Source: Orthonyx spaldingii (taxonomy: Eukaryota; Chordata; Aves; Passeriformes; Orthonychidae). Taken from it: a stretch of DNA of 64,000 nucleotides. The stretch's first letter is position 1; every line of letters begins with the position of its first letter. A program made the translations under genes and the position numbers. Below are positions 47,874 to 58,138 of the stretch, piece by piece. The DNA lies in assembly GCA_013397795.1 (NCBI GenBank), contig VZTJ01005978.1:108168-172167 (forward strand). Direction: 5' to 3'. The notes beneath the pieces were generated by a model. That model searched no databases, was not told the origin of the DNA, and saw only the letters and a program-made list of their open reading frames with translations.

Positions 47874-47874
47874 A
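47727..47874 (+). mobile_element. CR1 LINE piece in the left arm
   Basis: Sense CR1: GGGTAAGGGGCCAATGGGAC, GAGCATTGCCAGCAGGTCAG, AGTGATCCTGCCCCTCTGCC. It lacks the whole 3' end, which is unusual for a CR1 insertion and marks a rearrangement breakpoint. Confidence 0.75.
47795..47874 (+). repeat. 40-bp tandem duplication inside CR1
   Basis: Two units of 40 bp, each starting GCAGTGATCCTGCCCCTCTG, lie head to tail at 47795-47834 and 47835-47874. The right arm has the same pair, with its outer unit broken by the LTR. The duplication therefore predates the inverted copy. Confidence 0.95.
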
Positions 47875-49829
47875 GATTCCATAACCAATATTATTTAATC
47901 TTGCATCAGGTTTATTCTGTTGGGACTCAGGAGAGGTAATTTTTTGGGCTGAACACAAAAAAACCCCAAAACTTTTCTTTTTATCTTATTTTATCTTTAG
48001 AAAAAAAAAATAATAACCTCCCAATATGTTTGGACTTGGTGTTGTACATGGGTCACAAAGTTTTCACAGACATTTTTTCCAGGGAAGAAGCTGCCAGACA
48101 TAATTGAAGTGAATTTGTGAGAGCCCTTAGGGAAATGATGGGAAGCTGTTGGATGTCTGCCTGCTGGGTTCACAGCTAAAGTGGTAGAAGTGGCACAGAA
48201 CATTCCACACTTGGAGGTTTTTGACAACAAATAAATGTTTGATGGAAATCAGGAAACAGGTTCCACCTCTGAGTTGGTTTTAGGAGCATGGGAAGAGGGG
48301 GGAAAAAAAACAGAAGGAAGAGGAGGAGTAAAACAAGAATCTTGTCAGTGTGCTGCAGTCATGAAACCACACAGAAGGTGTTTGTGTTTATTCTGCCCAA
48401 CAGTGCCAGCAGAAGGTGTGAAAAGATGGAGGGGAGATTTATGTAAAACAATTAATAGAGCATTCAACCTATTTCTCCCCAAAGTGGGTCTCTAAACAGC
48501 CCCAACTTCTAAGGTCAGCCTCAACCATGAACTTCTGCTTTGTCCACCTTTTGGGAAGACATCCTTCTGCGTTCCAAAAAAGGCCGTGAAATCCTCACTC
48601 CATCCTCCTGTCCTAAATATGAACTTAAATCAAACCTTAGTCAAGTCCCTTTGAATCAGCCCCTCGCCAGTGAATCCTTCACATTACCTGCGTTTCCTTG
48701 AATGGGTCCAGGATGAAAATCAGCAATAAAATGTTCCCAAAACACATTAAAAGTCTTATTTATATCATTTATTAATAGCCACGACATTGTACTCCTTCAT
48801 ACTGGAGTAAATTAACAGCTAAACAGCGGAAAATGCAGTGAAGGTTCTGCCTGCTGCAAAAGTAACACGGAGAACTTGCTTTATTAACTTCTGCAAAGCT
48901 TTCAGGGAATTGAAAGGGAAAACAAATCCCCTTTTCGGGTCATTTAAGCCGGTTTATAATGGACAAAATTACATCAAGCCACCTTAAACAGATTTGTACA
49001 GGTGTAAGTGAAGTGGAGCCTGAATTACTGTGACATTTTCAAATTCAATTAAATGACTGAAAAATGTCTTTAATGTGAGCCTCTGTGCTTGGGTCCATTA
49101 CACGGTGGACTGTATTTGCTGCGATAGGAGATTGCTGTGATACATAATCCATACCCAGCAGGATGGAGCAGAGGCAGAGCCCCTTTTTCCACAGGTCTGC
49201 TTTCATTAGCTGACATGGAATTACTCCTGTTTACACCACAGTTCTGGACACCAGGCGACACTTTAATGCTGAATATTTGAGAACTAAGGATCCTGAGGAT
49301 GATTTTACTGTACCTTTTATTAAGCATTGTAGTTATGACTTGGGACACATAGCAGGGGCAGTGACAGAGAGATTTGCAGACACACTGAAAAAGAGCAGCC
49401 AGAGCAGAGTTCTGTCAAGGCAAATGCCAAGGTGATATACTGGGAGGATAAAGAGAACTTCTGATAGGGCAGGAAAGTTAAACCGGTGGAATAAATCTCC
49501 TACTCCAGAGTAATGTCCCGAAGCAGGAGTTTACCTGATGAGTGAGTATGATCTTCATCCCTGAATATGGCATCAGCTTCATGCCCCACCACACACCTCT
49601 CTGGGTGTTATTCAGCGTCACACTCATCACTTTTAAGTGACCAGAGCCATGTTCATTCTGTCAGCTTCACTTACTCAGGATGTGCCGTTCCTGAACCTAT
49701 TCCCGAGTGCTTTTATCCAGCCACTCTAGTAGCGTGTGGGAAGCCATGGCTAGTGACTGGTGAAATTTAATTTGCTGCTCTTCCTCTCACTGCAGCCACT
49801 AAAGACAAGTGGTCCAAAGAAAGTGAGAC
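47875..49829. other. spacer of the inverted repeat, single-copy
   Basis: About 2 kb without a recognised gene or repeat; A runs at 48000-48010 and 48303-48310. The section at about 48750-49340 is listed as a possible conserved element. Confidence 0.55.
48750..49340. other. candidate conserved noncoding element
   Basis: Repeat-free and motif-dense, for example ATCATTTATTAATAGCC, GTCATTTAAGCCGGTTTATA and TGCGATAGGAGATTGCTG. No exon features. Texture only. Confidence 0.25.
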
Positions 49830-49998
49830 TTAAGCTGTGGCTGCCCCGGGGTCCCTGGAAGCATCCATGGCCAGGTTGGACACTGGGGCTTGGAGCACCC
49901 TGGGCTGGTGGAAGGTGTCCCTGCCCATGGCAGAGGTGGCACTGCGTGAGCTTTAAGGTCCCTTCCATCTCAAGCCATGCTGGCATTCCATGATTCTA
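49830..49998 (+). mobile_element. CR1 LINE fragment, 3' end
   Basis: TAAGCTGTGGCTGCCCCGGG, GACACTGGGGCTTGGAGCAC, GGAAGGTGTCCCTGCCCATG, TTTAAGGTCCCTTCCATCTC, ending GGCATTCCATGATTCTACC. Sense, well preserved. Confidence 0.92.
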
Positions 49999-50333
49999 CC
50001 AACTCCTAAGGAATGGACAGATCCAGGCTTGCTCCAGCCTGTCACCCATCAGATCAAACCCACTAAGCTCACATGAGTGTGGTGATTCATACGGATTCTG
50101 TAAAACCCACTGGGAAGCTTTTCAGACATAAACCTCTAAAGAGCACACAAATTCTCATTTTGGCAATGGAATGTGCCTAACTGGCATTTCTGTCTTGAAA
50201 ATTCAACTCATTTTTGGCTCTGATATTTTGAAGTACTTACTATAAATGAGGGTGCTCTTTTCCTATCTTTATCAAATAAATCTCTCTGAAAGGATGAATT
50301 TCAAGACCTGGACCTCAGCACTCTGCCAGAAAA
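49999..50333. other. single-copy noncoding DNA
   Basis: Nothing recognised. Confidence 0.5.
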
Positions 50334-50865
50334 GAATCCCAGAATGCCAGGATGGGTCAGGCTGGGAGGGACCAGAGAGGGTCACTGGTGCCACCTCCGT
50401 GCTCCAGCAGGGCCATCCCAGAGCACAGGGCACAGCAGGGTGTGCACACAGCTCTGGAACAGCCCCAGCCAGGAGACCCCACAGGCTCTGTGCACAATCT
50501 GCTCAGGGCTGGGCCCTGCCCAGGGCAGGAGTTGTGCCTCCTGGGCAGGGAATTGCTGGGCTCAGGCCCTGCCCGTGGCTCTGGTGCCATTGCTGGGCCC
50601 GGAGCAGAGCCTGGGCCCTGCTCTGCCCCTCCCTGCACACAGGGACACCCAGGGCTCAGGGCCCCTCTCAGCTGGGGCTCCTCTCGAGGCTGAGCAGCCC
50701 CAGCTCCCTCAGCCTTTCCTGGGCACCGAGATGCTCCAGGCCCTTGCTCAGCTCCGCAGCCTCCGCCGGCCCCGCTCCAGGAGCTCCCTGGCCCTGCTGT
50801 GCTGAGGAGCCAGAGCTGGACACAGAACCCCAGAGGTGCCCCAGGGCTGGGCAGAGGGACAGGAC
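50334..50865 (-). mobile_element. GC-rich CR1 LINE, split by an LTR
   Basis: Antisense CR1 with an unusual GC-rich body: AGAATCCCAGAATGCCAGGA, GGCTGGGAGGGACCAGAGAG, CTCAGCTGGGGCTCCTCTCG, AGGCTGAGCAGCCCCAGCTC and TGCTGAGGAGCCAGAGCTGG. It continues on the far side of the LTR at 51207. The body supports open frames of about 240 codons on both strands (50246-50956 plus; 50357-51085 minus), which reflect GC bias and stop-poor CR1 UTR sequence. No reverse transcriptase motif is present. Confidence 0.85.
50860..50865. repeat. probable 6-bp target duplication, left (CAGGAC)
   Basis: CAGGAC precedes the LTR and CAGGAT follows it at 51207-51212. The left arm shows the original to be CAGGAT, so the left copy has one later change. 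Confidence 0.75.
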
Positions 50866-51206
50866 TGTGGGAGGAGGTGAGATGGACTTGAGCTGCAGGC
50901 TGTGGGAGGTGCCTGCAGCGTGCCATGGCTGCACAGGAGAGCTTGTCTCCTCCTGACCCTGAAGGGAGAAGGTGCTGCACCGCAGACCCCCTGAGAGGAG
51001 CCGCCAGACAAGTGGACAGCGCGTGATCACCCCAGATAAGGACATTGAGAAGCTGTCGCTGATACGGCAATGTGTGACAGGTCACTTAGTAAAAGTTACC
51101 ATATAAGGAAATACTGTGTCTTGTAAACGGGTATAAAAAGAGTTCGCCTTTTGTAATAAACACTCCAGTTTCTCTGGCGGGCTGGGACCGTGCCTCGGTC
51201 GGCACA
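50866..51206 (+). mobile_element. solo LTR, ERVK-like, inside the right arm
   Basis: 341 bp from TGTGGGAGGAGG to GTCGGCACA, with a TATA box, a poly(A) signal and near-matching hexamers at each side. It breaks the outer 40-bp unit of the right arm; the left arm gives the empty-site sequence. It is not related by eye to the LTRs at 3181/9222 or 24142. No viral genes adjoin it. Confidence 0.9.
51132..51160 (+). promoter_or_regulatory. LTR TATA box and poly(A) signal
   Basis: TATAAAAAG at 51132-51140 and AATAAA at 51155-51160, followed by a GT-rich stretch, fit a compact U3-R-U5 border. Activity is unknown. Confidence 0.65.
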
Positions 51207-51325
51207 CAGGATCACTGCAGAGGTGCCCCAGGGCTGGGCAGAGGGGCAGGATCACTGCCTGACCTGCTGGCAATGCTCTCCCCAGGTTCCCACTGGCCCC
51301 TTACCCCCAGGACACCCTCAGGAAA
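51207..51325 (-). mobile_element. CR1 LINE, 5' remainder of 50334-50865
   Basis: CAGGATCACTGCAGAGGTGC, GGGGCAGGATCACTGCCTGA, CCTGCTGGCAATGCTCTCCC continue the antisense CR1. The 5' truncation lies near 51325, where text becomes single-copy. Confidence 0.82.
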
Positions 51326-51623
51326 ACAGGGCTTTGATGCAGTACAAGGGAAAGGGAAATGCTAAGGATGAAACAAAATGAAAAAGAGATCTTGTACAGA
51401 ATATTGGTACCAGAATAAAATGGGAAGTGCAAAATGAAATCCATGGATTGCCCTCATTTTTAAATTTCACCAAACCCAGTCTAATTAAGATTTGCCATTG
51501 GTGTTGACAGATACTTTCTGTTAACCCTTCTGCTGGTAAAAACATCTTCCTGTGGAGGATTTTGACTTTTTCTAGACCAGGCAAGGTCACTAAATTATTT
51601 TTTTAAAAGCCTAAGATGTGCTG

Positions 51624-54196
51624 GACATGTCACCATCAAGAAGCTCATGAGTGTCCCAAATCACACCAACACATTCCAGGCCTTTCCCATTCCACACGTG
51701 CTGGGCTTCGCTCACCACCCACCTCAGCAACACCCTGGACCCCATTTGCATGGCCAGAACCAGACTGCTCAAACACAGCTTGATTTGCCTAAGACAGAGC
51801 TTTAAAAAGTTACAAAATGGTTCCCAACATACTCTCTCTGTTTTCTGGCCATCCTGCTTTTCCCACCTGATTCATACAAAGAAACAGGTATCAGCTTTGA
51901 GAGAAGATTGTACCAGTGATGCCAGGAGGAGACCTGGCTGTCCTCCTCCCTAAGGCTCACCACTTTAAGCTTGAGGATGTCCACAGGGGTGCCCATGAGG
52001 GCCCTATCAGACTACAGGAGTGAACAATTTTAATAATTTAATGACTCTTCATGAGAAGTTAACCATGTCAGGCTGAATCATCCCAAAAGAGAGATCTTGA
52101 AGCCCAGCATCAGGTGGTGAGTGAGGGATACAGTCCCTAGATCCCATTCCAGGGGGATCTCACACCCCAACACAACTTGGAAGAGTTCACCAAGCTCCTG
52201 CTCTCAGGTCTTTGTGTGTCTGTCATTCCAACGATGCCAGCAGCTCAATTAACTCCAGCAGATATTATCCATATGCTTAAGCTCTTTATGGGATTGCAGT
52301 CCAAGCTATTAGCAGCAATATCATTTACTGACTGAAATAGATTTTTACTTTGTAAATATTGTCAGATGGAAAGGCTCAGCTTGGTTGTGAGCTGGAGAAA
52401 CATGGGCAGGGAGCACAGGATAAATACTCCACAGTTTGTATTTTATATTACATTATTTAAAGGAAAAAACTTCACTTATAACAACACCCCCCTAGCTGTT
52501 CCATACTGAAGCCATTGGAGGGTTAATTAAGTTTCTATCAAAAAAAGATAAGGAATATGTGGTGTAGGTAAACTCTTTACCACTCCTCCCAGCCAAATTG
52601 GAAAATGAGAAAAGATATTATCTCTCAAAAAGTTGTAAATTTTGAACTGTGAGCAAATCTGGTTTATTTTTAGTTATTTGCAATAAATAGGATTCCTAGC
52701 AAATGTCAAGAAATAAGCAGGGCAAGGGAGGAGCTTGGTGTTTAATTTTTGAAATAAAAGTCTATTACATTCTGAAATACAGGAGAGTGAACTGTGGTTC
52801 ATCTAAATTGAAAAATCTGGTTAAAGGGATAAATAACTGCAGGAAAAACAACTTTTGAAAACATTTTGAACTGCCCCAAAATGTAAAATTGTCTACTTCA
52901 TTTCACTGCAACAACAAAAAAACCACTAACTTTTTACACTGAATTTCAGTGCTATAGGGGAATCGCAGACTTTGGCTCCGGGGATAATCCTATATGTCTT
53001 ATATGCTTAAGAGAAGTAAAGGTCCCAAGCTGCCTAGTAGCATAAAATAAATCCATTTAAAAACCAGTCAGGCCAGAAAGAACAGTTGCAGTCAGGTAGC
53101 ATGACTTTCTGTACAAGAAAAGTTTCCTGGTTTTCCTCTGGAGGAGACTTTTCAGGAATTTTCTCCAACACAATATCTAAAAGCCCTGTCAGCAACAGGG
53201 AAAATGCCATTACCTTTGCTATGTGACTGCTCTGCTACTAGAAATACACACATGTATGCCTGACTTGCAGTCTGAATTTATTTGGTTTAGATGGGAGGAA
53301 TTAAATGTGTTCAGGATTTTGCTGCCTTTCCTAATTTCCTGTTTGCCAGGAAACATCAGCAAACACGGCCGTAAAACCCAAGTGAAGCATTTACCACCAG
53401 ACCTGACCTCTGAGAACTGCACTTGCACCTCAGCTGAACGCAGGCAGAAAGGGAGCATCCTTTAAACACCCCTGTTATCCAGCAAAGGTTGTTGGAAATG
53501 TCCCCATAAAACATATGTTCAAGGCTGTTAATTGTATGGCAGGAGATGAAATCTCAGCAACGCGTCCCCATTACACACAAACCCCAGATGTTGTGTCAAC
53601 AAAACCAGTTTCACCCAGTCCTGGTTGGCGTAACTACCCAAAATCTGCAAGATGCCTTTCCAGGATGCCTTCACCGAGGCAAGAGAGTCCAGCAGCTCAC
53701 AGGCAGTTTGTTTTGGAGACCAGTGCAATAAGAAAAGGGATTCTGTAGAGCAAAGAGGGTGGTAGAGAAAGACACAGGATCCTACAAAGCTTGTGAAAAC
53801 CCCTGTGACAAGAGGGTGCACAGCCAGTGCGCTCACACTTCACTGACACCCAGGAAATTTCAGTTTGAAGTTAAACCAGCCTGTAATTACTTTTCCTGGA
53901 TCAGGACCTACAATCAGACTCTATAGGGTTAAAAACCAATGTTCAGTTTGAACACCTTTAAAATGATAAAGGTGTGGAGGATGCAAAGTTTTTTGGTCAC
54001 CCAAACTGGACTTTCCTCCACGTCAAAGACACCCTGTCTGGAGACAGATTTGTGAGCCGTCAGTTTAAGGTTAGGGGTGTAAAATGAAAGGAACTGTTGG
54101 GTTTAAGGGGATTTGGACAATAAAATGGAAACTATCAAACTTGAAGGAGACAGGTCAAAAGAAACACCAGAAAGAATGGCTGGGGACCTCAGAGCT
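51624..54196. other. single-copy noncoding DNA
   Basis: 2.5 kb without a recognised gene or repeat. 52240-52960 is AT-rich. Confidence 0.55.
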
Positions 54197-54701
54197 GGGG
54201 TCACCAGCACAGGAAAGACATGGAACTGTTGGAGCAAGTCCAGCGGAGGCACCAAGGGGATCAGAGGGTTGGAGCAGCACTGCTGGGAGGAAAGGCTGGG
54301 AGAGCTGGAGTTGCTCAGCCTGGAGAGGAGAAGTGTCAGGGTGACCTCACTGTGGCCTTGTAGTGCCTGAAAGGGCTGACAAAAAAAAAAAAGAGAGGTT
54401 GTTTACAAGGGATGGAGTGATAGGACAAGAGGGAATGGTGTCACTCTGAAAGACAGGAGAGATTGAAATTAGATATAAGGAAGAAATTGTTCCCTGTGAG
54501 GGTGGGGAGGCCCTGGCACAGGGTGCCCAGAGAAGCTGTGGCTGCCCCTGGATCTCTGGAAGTGTCCAAGACCAGGCTGGATGAAGTTTGGGGCAGCCTG
54601 GGACAGTGGAAGGTGTCCCTGCCCATGGCAGGAGAAAACTGGACAATCTTTAAGGTCTCTTCCAACCCAGGGCACTCCACAATACTGTGATGATTCTATG
54701 A
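54197..54701 (+). mobile_element. CR1 LINE, about 500 bp
   Basis: Sense CR1 from CTGGGGTCACCAGCACAGGA, AACTGTTGGAGCAAGTCCAG, CTCAGCCTGGAGAGGAGAAG through AAGAAATTGTTCCCTGTGAG and GCCCAGAGAAGCTGTGGCTG to TGTGATGATTCTATGAA, including a clear 3' tail. A run of 12 A (about 54379-54390) interrupts the body. Confidence 0.92.
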
Positions 54702-56547
54702 AGGTCATGACCTTCTGGACTGATAATATTTGAATAAAATAAAGACAAGATCAGTGAGGAAACATCTGGGTTTGCAATCCAAGGGATCAGATTGGAGATT
54801 GCCAATATGTGCACAAGCTCTGCCAGATCAACCTTGGGAGAAAGTTCTCCTGAAGGTGCTGAGGTGCCCAGGGAATGAACCCAGCTGCCAGTCAAGAGAA
54901 AGAACCAAGACACAAATTTCACTGTGTGACCAAAGCTCCAGGCATGGACCATGTTTTGGACTCACAAGAGAGTTCCCTCATCCAGTGATGGTTCCACATC
55001 ACTATCAATGTGCATCCCTTCTGGTGCCAAGCCTTGACCAAGACTGGATTTGTTTTTAAAGTATGGAGTGATGTCATTACATGAGTCATCCTCTGAGAAC
55101 CAGGAGTGCAAGGAAAGGGAAAGAGAGATGGTGATCAGTCAGATGCTTACATTGTTTCATTTAACACCCAGGTTCTCATGCTGGATCTCATCAATTAACT
55201 TACATAGCACTTGAATTATCATTTATTTCTTTTAGAAAGCCAAATTGTGTTTATTCTGCCTCTTTCTTGGACTTTCTGGAAAATGAAGTTCTAAAGCGCA
55301 GAAGTGGCACAAAAATAATTGCAGTGACTTTCTGTGACTATGTGGCTTTTTAATTGCAGATTTTTCCTTCTCAAATCAGAGCAAAAAAGAGCAACTGATG
55401 ACCACAGCTGGATGAATATTGCAATCATTACCCTTGTTATAATGATATATTTCAATAACAACCACGATTCTTGATCCCCATGGATGGCTTTATAATGACC
55501 ATGGATTATGCTGAGAAAATGCTATTCCTAATTTTATTCTTAATGGAGTGTGAAAGTCTTGCTCTGTGGTGGAGGCTAATTGTCGCTTTAGATGTAATTT
55601 CCATCACTCAAAGAACATGTATGCTCCATGTATTAATTACGGCATACCACAATGGCTTGCCTTGACAAGAGATGGTGGATTTTGGACTTCCAGCCAAATG
55701 GGGCAGTTGCCTCTCTAGAAAAACTCCCATTACCATTTACCAACAGCACATTTTATCACAGGTAGCATGTGGCCATGCTCATGGCCTTCAGAACATTTGG
55801 TATCCGCATAATTAAACTAATCAATTGCAGAGCAGTAGTCAAAAGTCAAATCTTAATGAACTGGAAAAATGATACTTCAATTTGCTGTCTCCAATCCCCA
55901 AATTAGCATAATAAACACAACATACTTCTAATCTGTGAAAAAAAATAGCATTTTTTTCCTTATTCTTAGACGGTTACTGTGTATTAAAGACATTATTTTC
56001 AATGGTGTTGCAAACCATCAGCTAGTTTTGAGTAATCTAATAAAAATAATGTAAATATGTTATGCAAGACCCACAACATCTTGTTACTTTTGCTGAAAAC
56101 ATAATTTTGTTCCAATTTTTTTTTGTTGTCATGAATTCTCCATTCTATTAAATACATATACAGGGAGTATTTCCCAGTGGGTGGGTACCCGCTGGGAGAG
56201 AATGAGTATTCTTAAGGAATGCAGGGAGTTGACTGGTGGGAGGTCAGAAGTGACTTTTAATCCCCTTTTTGCTCCGCCCTTGGTGCACAGAGAAGGATTT
56301 GATTGTGATGAGTGCAGTGATAAAGGTAACAGAAATCGATGTTGTTCTCCATGCTGCAGCCATGTCCATCACCAGTCAAGATCCAAGTTCCAGCCTGGCT
56401 CTGCTGGAGTTCAGGTCACAGCCTCCAAGGGCTGCCTGTGGTAAATGATGGGAATTGATTTTTTCCCCCCTCATTTTACTTATCAGAAAGCGCAACAGAT
56501 CCATTAAACATTGTTTGCTAAAATGGAACTGCAGATTTCCCCCCTCT
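54702..56547. other. single-copy noncoding DNA
   Basis: No gene recognised. The AT-rich stretch 55180-56150 is listed as a possible conserved element. Confidence 0.55.
55180..56150. other. candidate conserved noncoding element
   Basis: Almost 1 kb, repeat-free and AT-rich, with ordered motif text such as TGTATTAATTACGGCATACC, GGCTAATTGTCGCTTTAGAT and CATAATTAAACTAATCAATT. ATTA cores are frequent. It is the strongest candidate of this kind here, but only by texture. Confidence 0.3.
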
Positions 56548-57076
56548 GCTCCGCCCTGGTGAGACTCCCCCTGGAGCTCTGTGTCCAGTCCTGGTGACCC
56601 AGACACAAGGGCATGGAACTGTTGGAGCAAGTCCAGAGGAGGCCATGGAGTTGCTGAGGGAGCTGGAGCACCTCCCTTATGGAACTGGGATGGGAGAGCT
56701 GGGAATGTTCAGCCTGGAGAAGAGAACCTTGTGTGGAGACGTCACAGCTCCTTCCAGGCTACAGGGAAGCCAGGGAGGGACAATTTGTCAGGAGTGACAG
56801 GACAAGGGGGAATGGGTTCCCACTGCCAGAGGGCAGGGTTAGATGGGATATGGGGAAGGAATTTTTCCCTGTGAGGGTGGGGAGGCCCTGGCACAGGGTG
56901 CCCAAAGAAGCTGTGGCTGCCCCTGGATCCCTGGCAGTGTCCAAGGCCAGGTTGGACATTGGGGCTTGGAGCAACCTCGGACAGTGGAAGGTGTCCCTGC
57001 CCATGGCAGGGGTGGCACTGGATGAGTTCTGAGGTCCCTTCCAACCCAAACCATCCCCTGTTTCCATGATTCCATA
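56548..57076 (+). mobile_element. CR1 LINE, about 530 bp
   Basis: Sense CR1 from CCGCCCTGGTGAGACTCCCC, GAACTGTTGGAGCAAGTCCA, TTCAGCCTGGAGAAGAGAAC, AAGGAATTTTTCCCTGTGAG, GAGGTCCCTTCCAACCCAAA to TTTCCATGATTCCATAA. The body is well preserved; it shares layout with 54197-54701. Confidence 0.93.
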
Positions 57077-57964
57077 ACAGAGGCCGGGGATATCATGAGA
57101 ATCAGAGTCCTGCTGCCTTGCCTGAAACTGTGGAAGCACAGAAAGCCAAATTTGGCCCAGAGCAATATCCTACCCCAAATCAAGGGTAATAAAAAGTAAC
57201 TAAAATAAAAGATTAACAAAAAATAACTCAGTCACCAGAAGGTATTACCTAAGGGAGGTGGTGTGGGGAAGGATCCTAAGCCAGTTTGCTGGGACAGGTT
57301 CAAAAAGGATCATCCTCCTGTCTGCAAACATGTGGAAGTGGGAATATTCCATCAGATCTCCACAATAAACCTAATCTGTATTGCACCGGTGCCCTCCCTC
57401 ATTTTAGCAGTGCGAAATAGCCAAAGCTTTAGAGAATAGCTCAGCCATCTGCGCCTGCAGGTGTTTACAATACAGAATAAATTAAGAAGTGACAAGGCAT
57501 TGAGAAGGTTACAGTTGAATAATTACCAGGGAAAACTCAAAATCTTATGCATCATTTCAGCTCCTGAAGATGGAGTAGCTTCCTTTGTCCTTTTAAAATC
57601 ACTTTCCACTCGTGCTCGGTTTGCCCTTCTGTGTGAAGGACACCTCCCTTCTTCAAATACAGAAATTAAGTTATGTCAATACTTGTGTTAAGAAGGCTTT
57701 TTATTCCTATTTTATTTAATTATGCAGGAAGTTCAGCTTCCAGTGTGGAGCACAGAGCCCTGTGCATGCCCAGTCACATCCACGACTGCCTGGAACACCT
57801 TCTGTCTCTGGTTTTCTTTCTGAAAAATTCTAGAAAAGTTCTGTTTGGACATAGTGAAAGGAAATACATGGAAACCAGGGATCAGGGACATTTCCAAGGC
57901 TTTCTTCCTGATTATGAACCTGTTCCATGGATGGCAATGACATTCTTTACTCAGAGGGAGGTGG
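57077..57964. other. single-copy noncoding DNA
   Basis: Nothing recognised. Confidence 0.5.
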
Positions 57965-58012
57965 CAAGGGTTGGCCAGAGAAGCTGTGGCTGTCCCATCC
58001 TTGGAAATGAGG
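57965..58012 (+). mobile_element. short CR1 fragment beside the purine tract
   Basis: TTGGCCAGAGAAGCTGTGGC, TGTCCCATCCTTGGAAATGA match the CR1 block around GAAGCTGTGGCTGCCCCATCC. The CR1 stops where the hexamer repeat begins, so the repeat may have grown from within CR1 or replaced the rest. Confidence 0.65.
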
Positions 58013-58018
58013 AAGAGG

Positions 58019-58112
58019 AAAAGGAAAAGGAAAAGGAAAAGGAAAAGGAAAAGGAAAAGGAAAAGGAAAAGGAAAAGGAAAAGGAAAAGGAAAAGGAAAA
58101 GGAAAAGGAAAA
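58019..58112 (+). repeat. (AAAAGG)n microsatellite
   Basis: About 16 near-perfect hexamers of AAAAGG. A plus-strand frame reads it as repeated Lys/Glu or Lys/Arg, and the complement as Pro/Phe; none is a gene. Confidence 0.97.
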
Positions 58113-58138
58113 GGGAGGGGAAGGGGAATGGGAAGGGG
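58113..58138 (+). other. G-rich block with G-quadruplex pattern
   Basis: GGGAGGGGAAGGGGAATGGG followed by AAGGGG has five runs of three or more G with 1-3 base loops, directly after the hexamer tract. The pattern meets the usual quadruplex rule; folding is not shown. Confidence 0.6.

Larger units (their letters stand above)
50835..51623 (-). repeat. right arm of the inverted repeat, LTR inside
   Basis: Reverse complement of 47430-47873, interrupted by the 341-bp LTR. Outside the LTR it holds the outer 40-bp unit (50835-50865 plus 51213 on), the inner unit, the CR1 5' side to about 51325, then single-copy DNA to AGATGTGCTG at 51623. Unlike in the left arm, the CR1 runs on without a break into its 3' end at 50334. 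Confidence 0.95.

Noticed and set aside
50246..51085. Open frames of 236 and 242 codons on opposite strands
   Set aside because: They overlap each other within GC-rich CR1 3' sequence and the adjoining LTR, have no reverse transcriptase or other motif, and are explained by low stop frequency at high GC.
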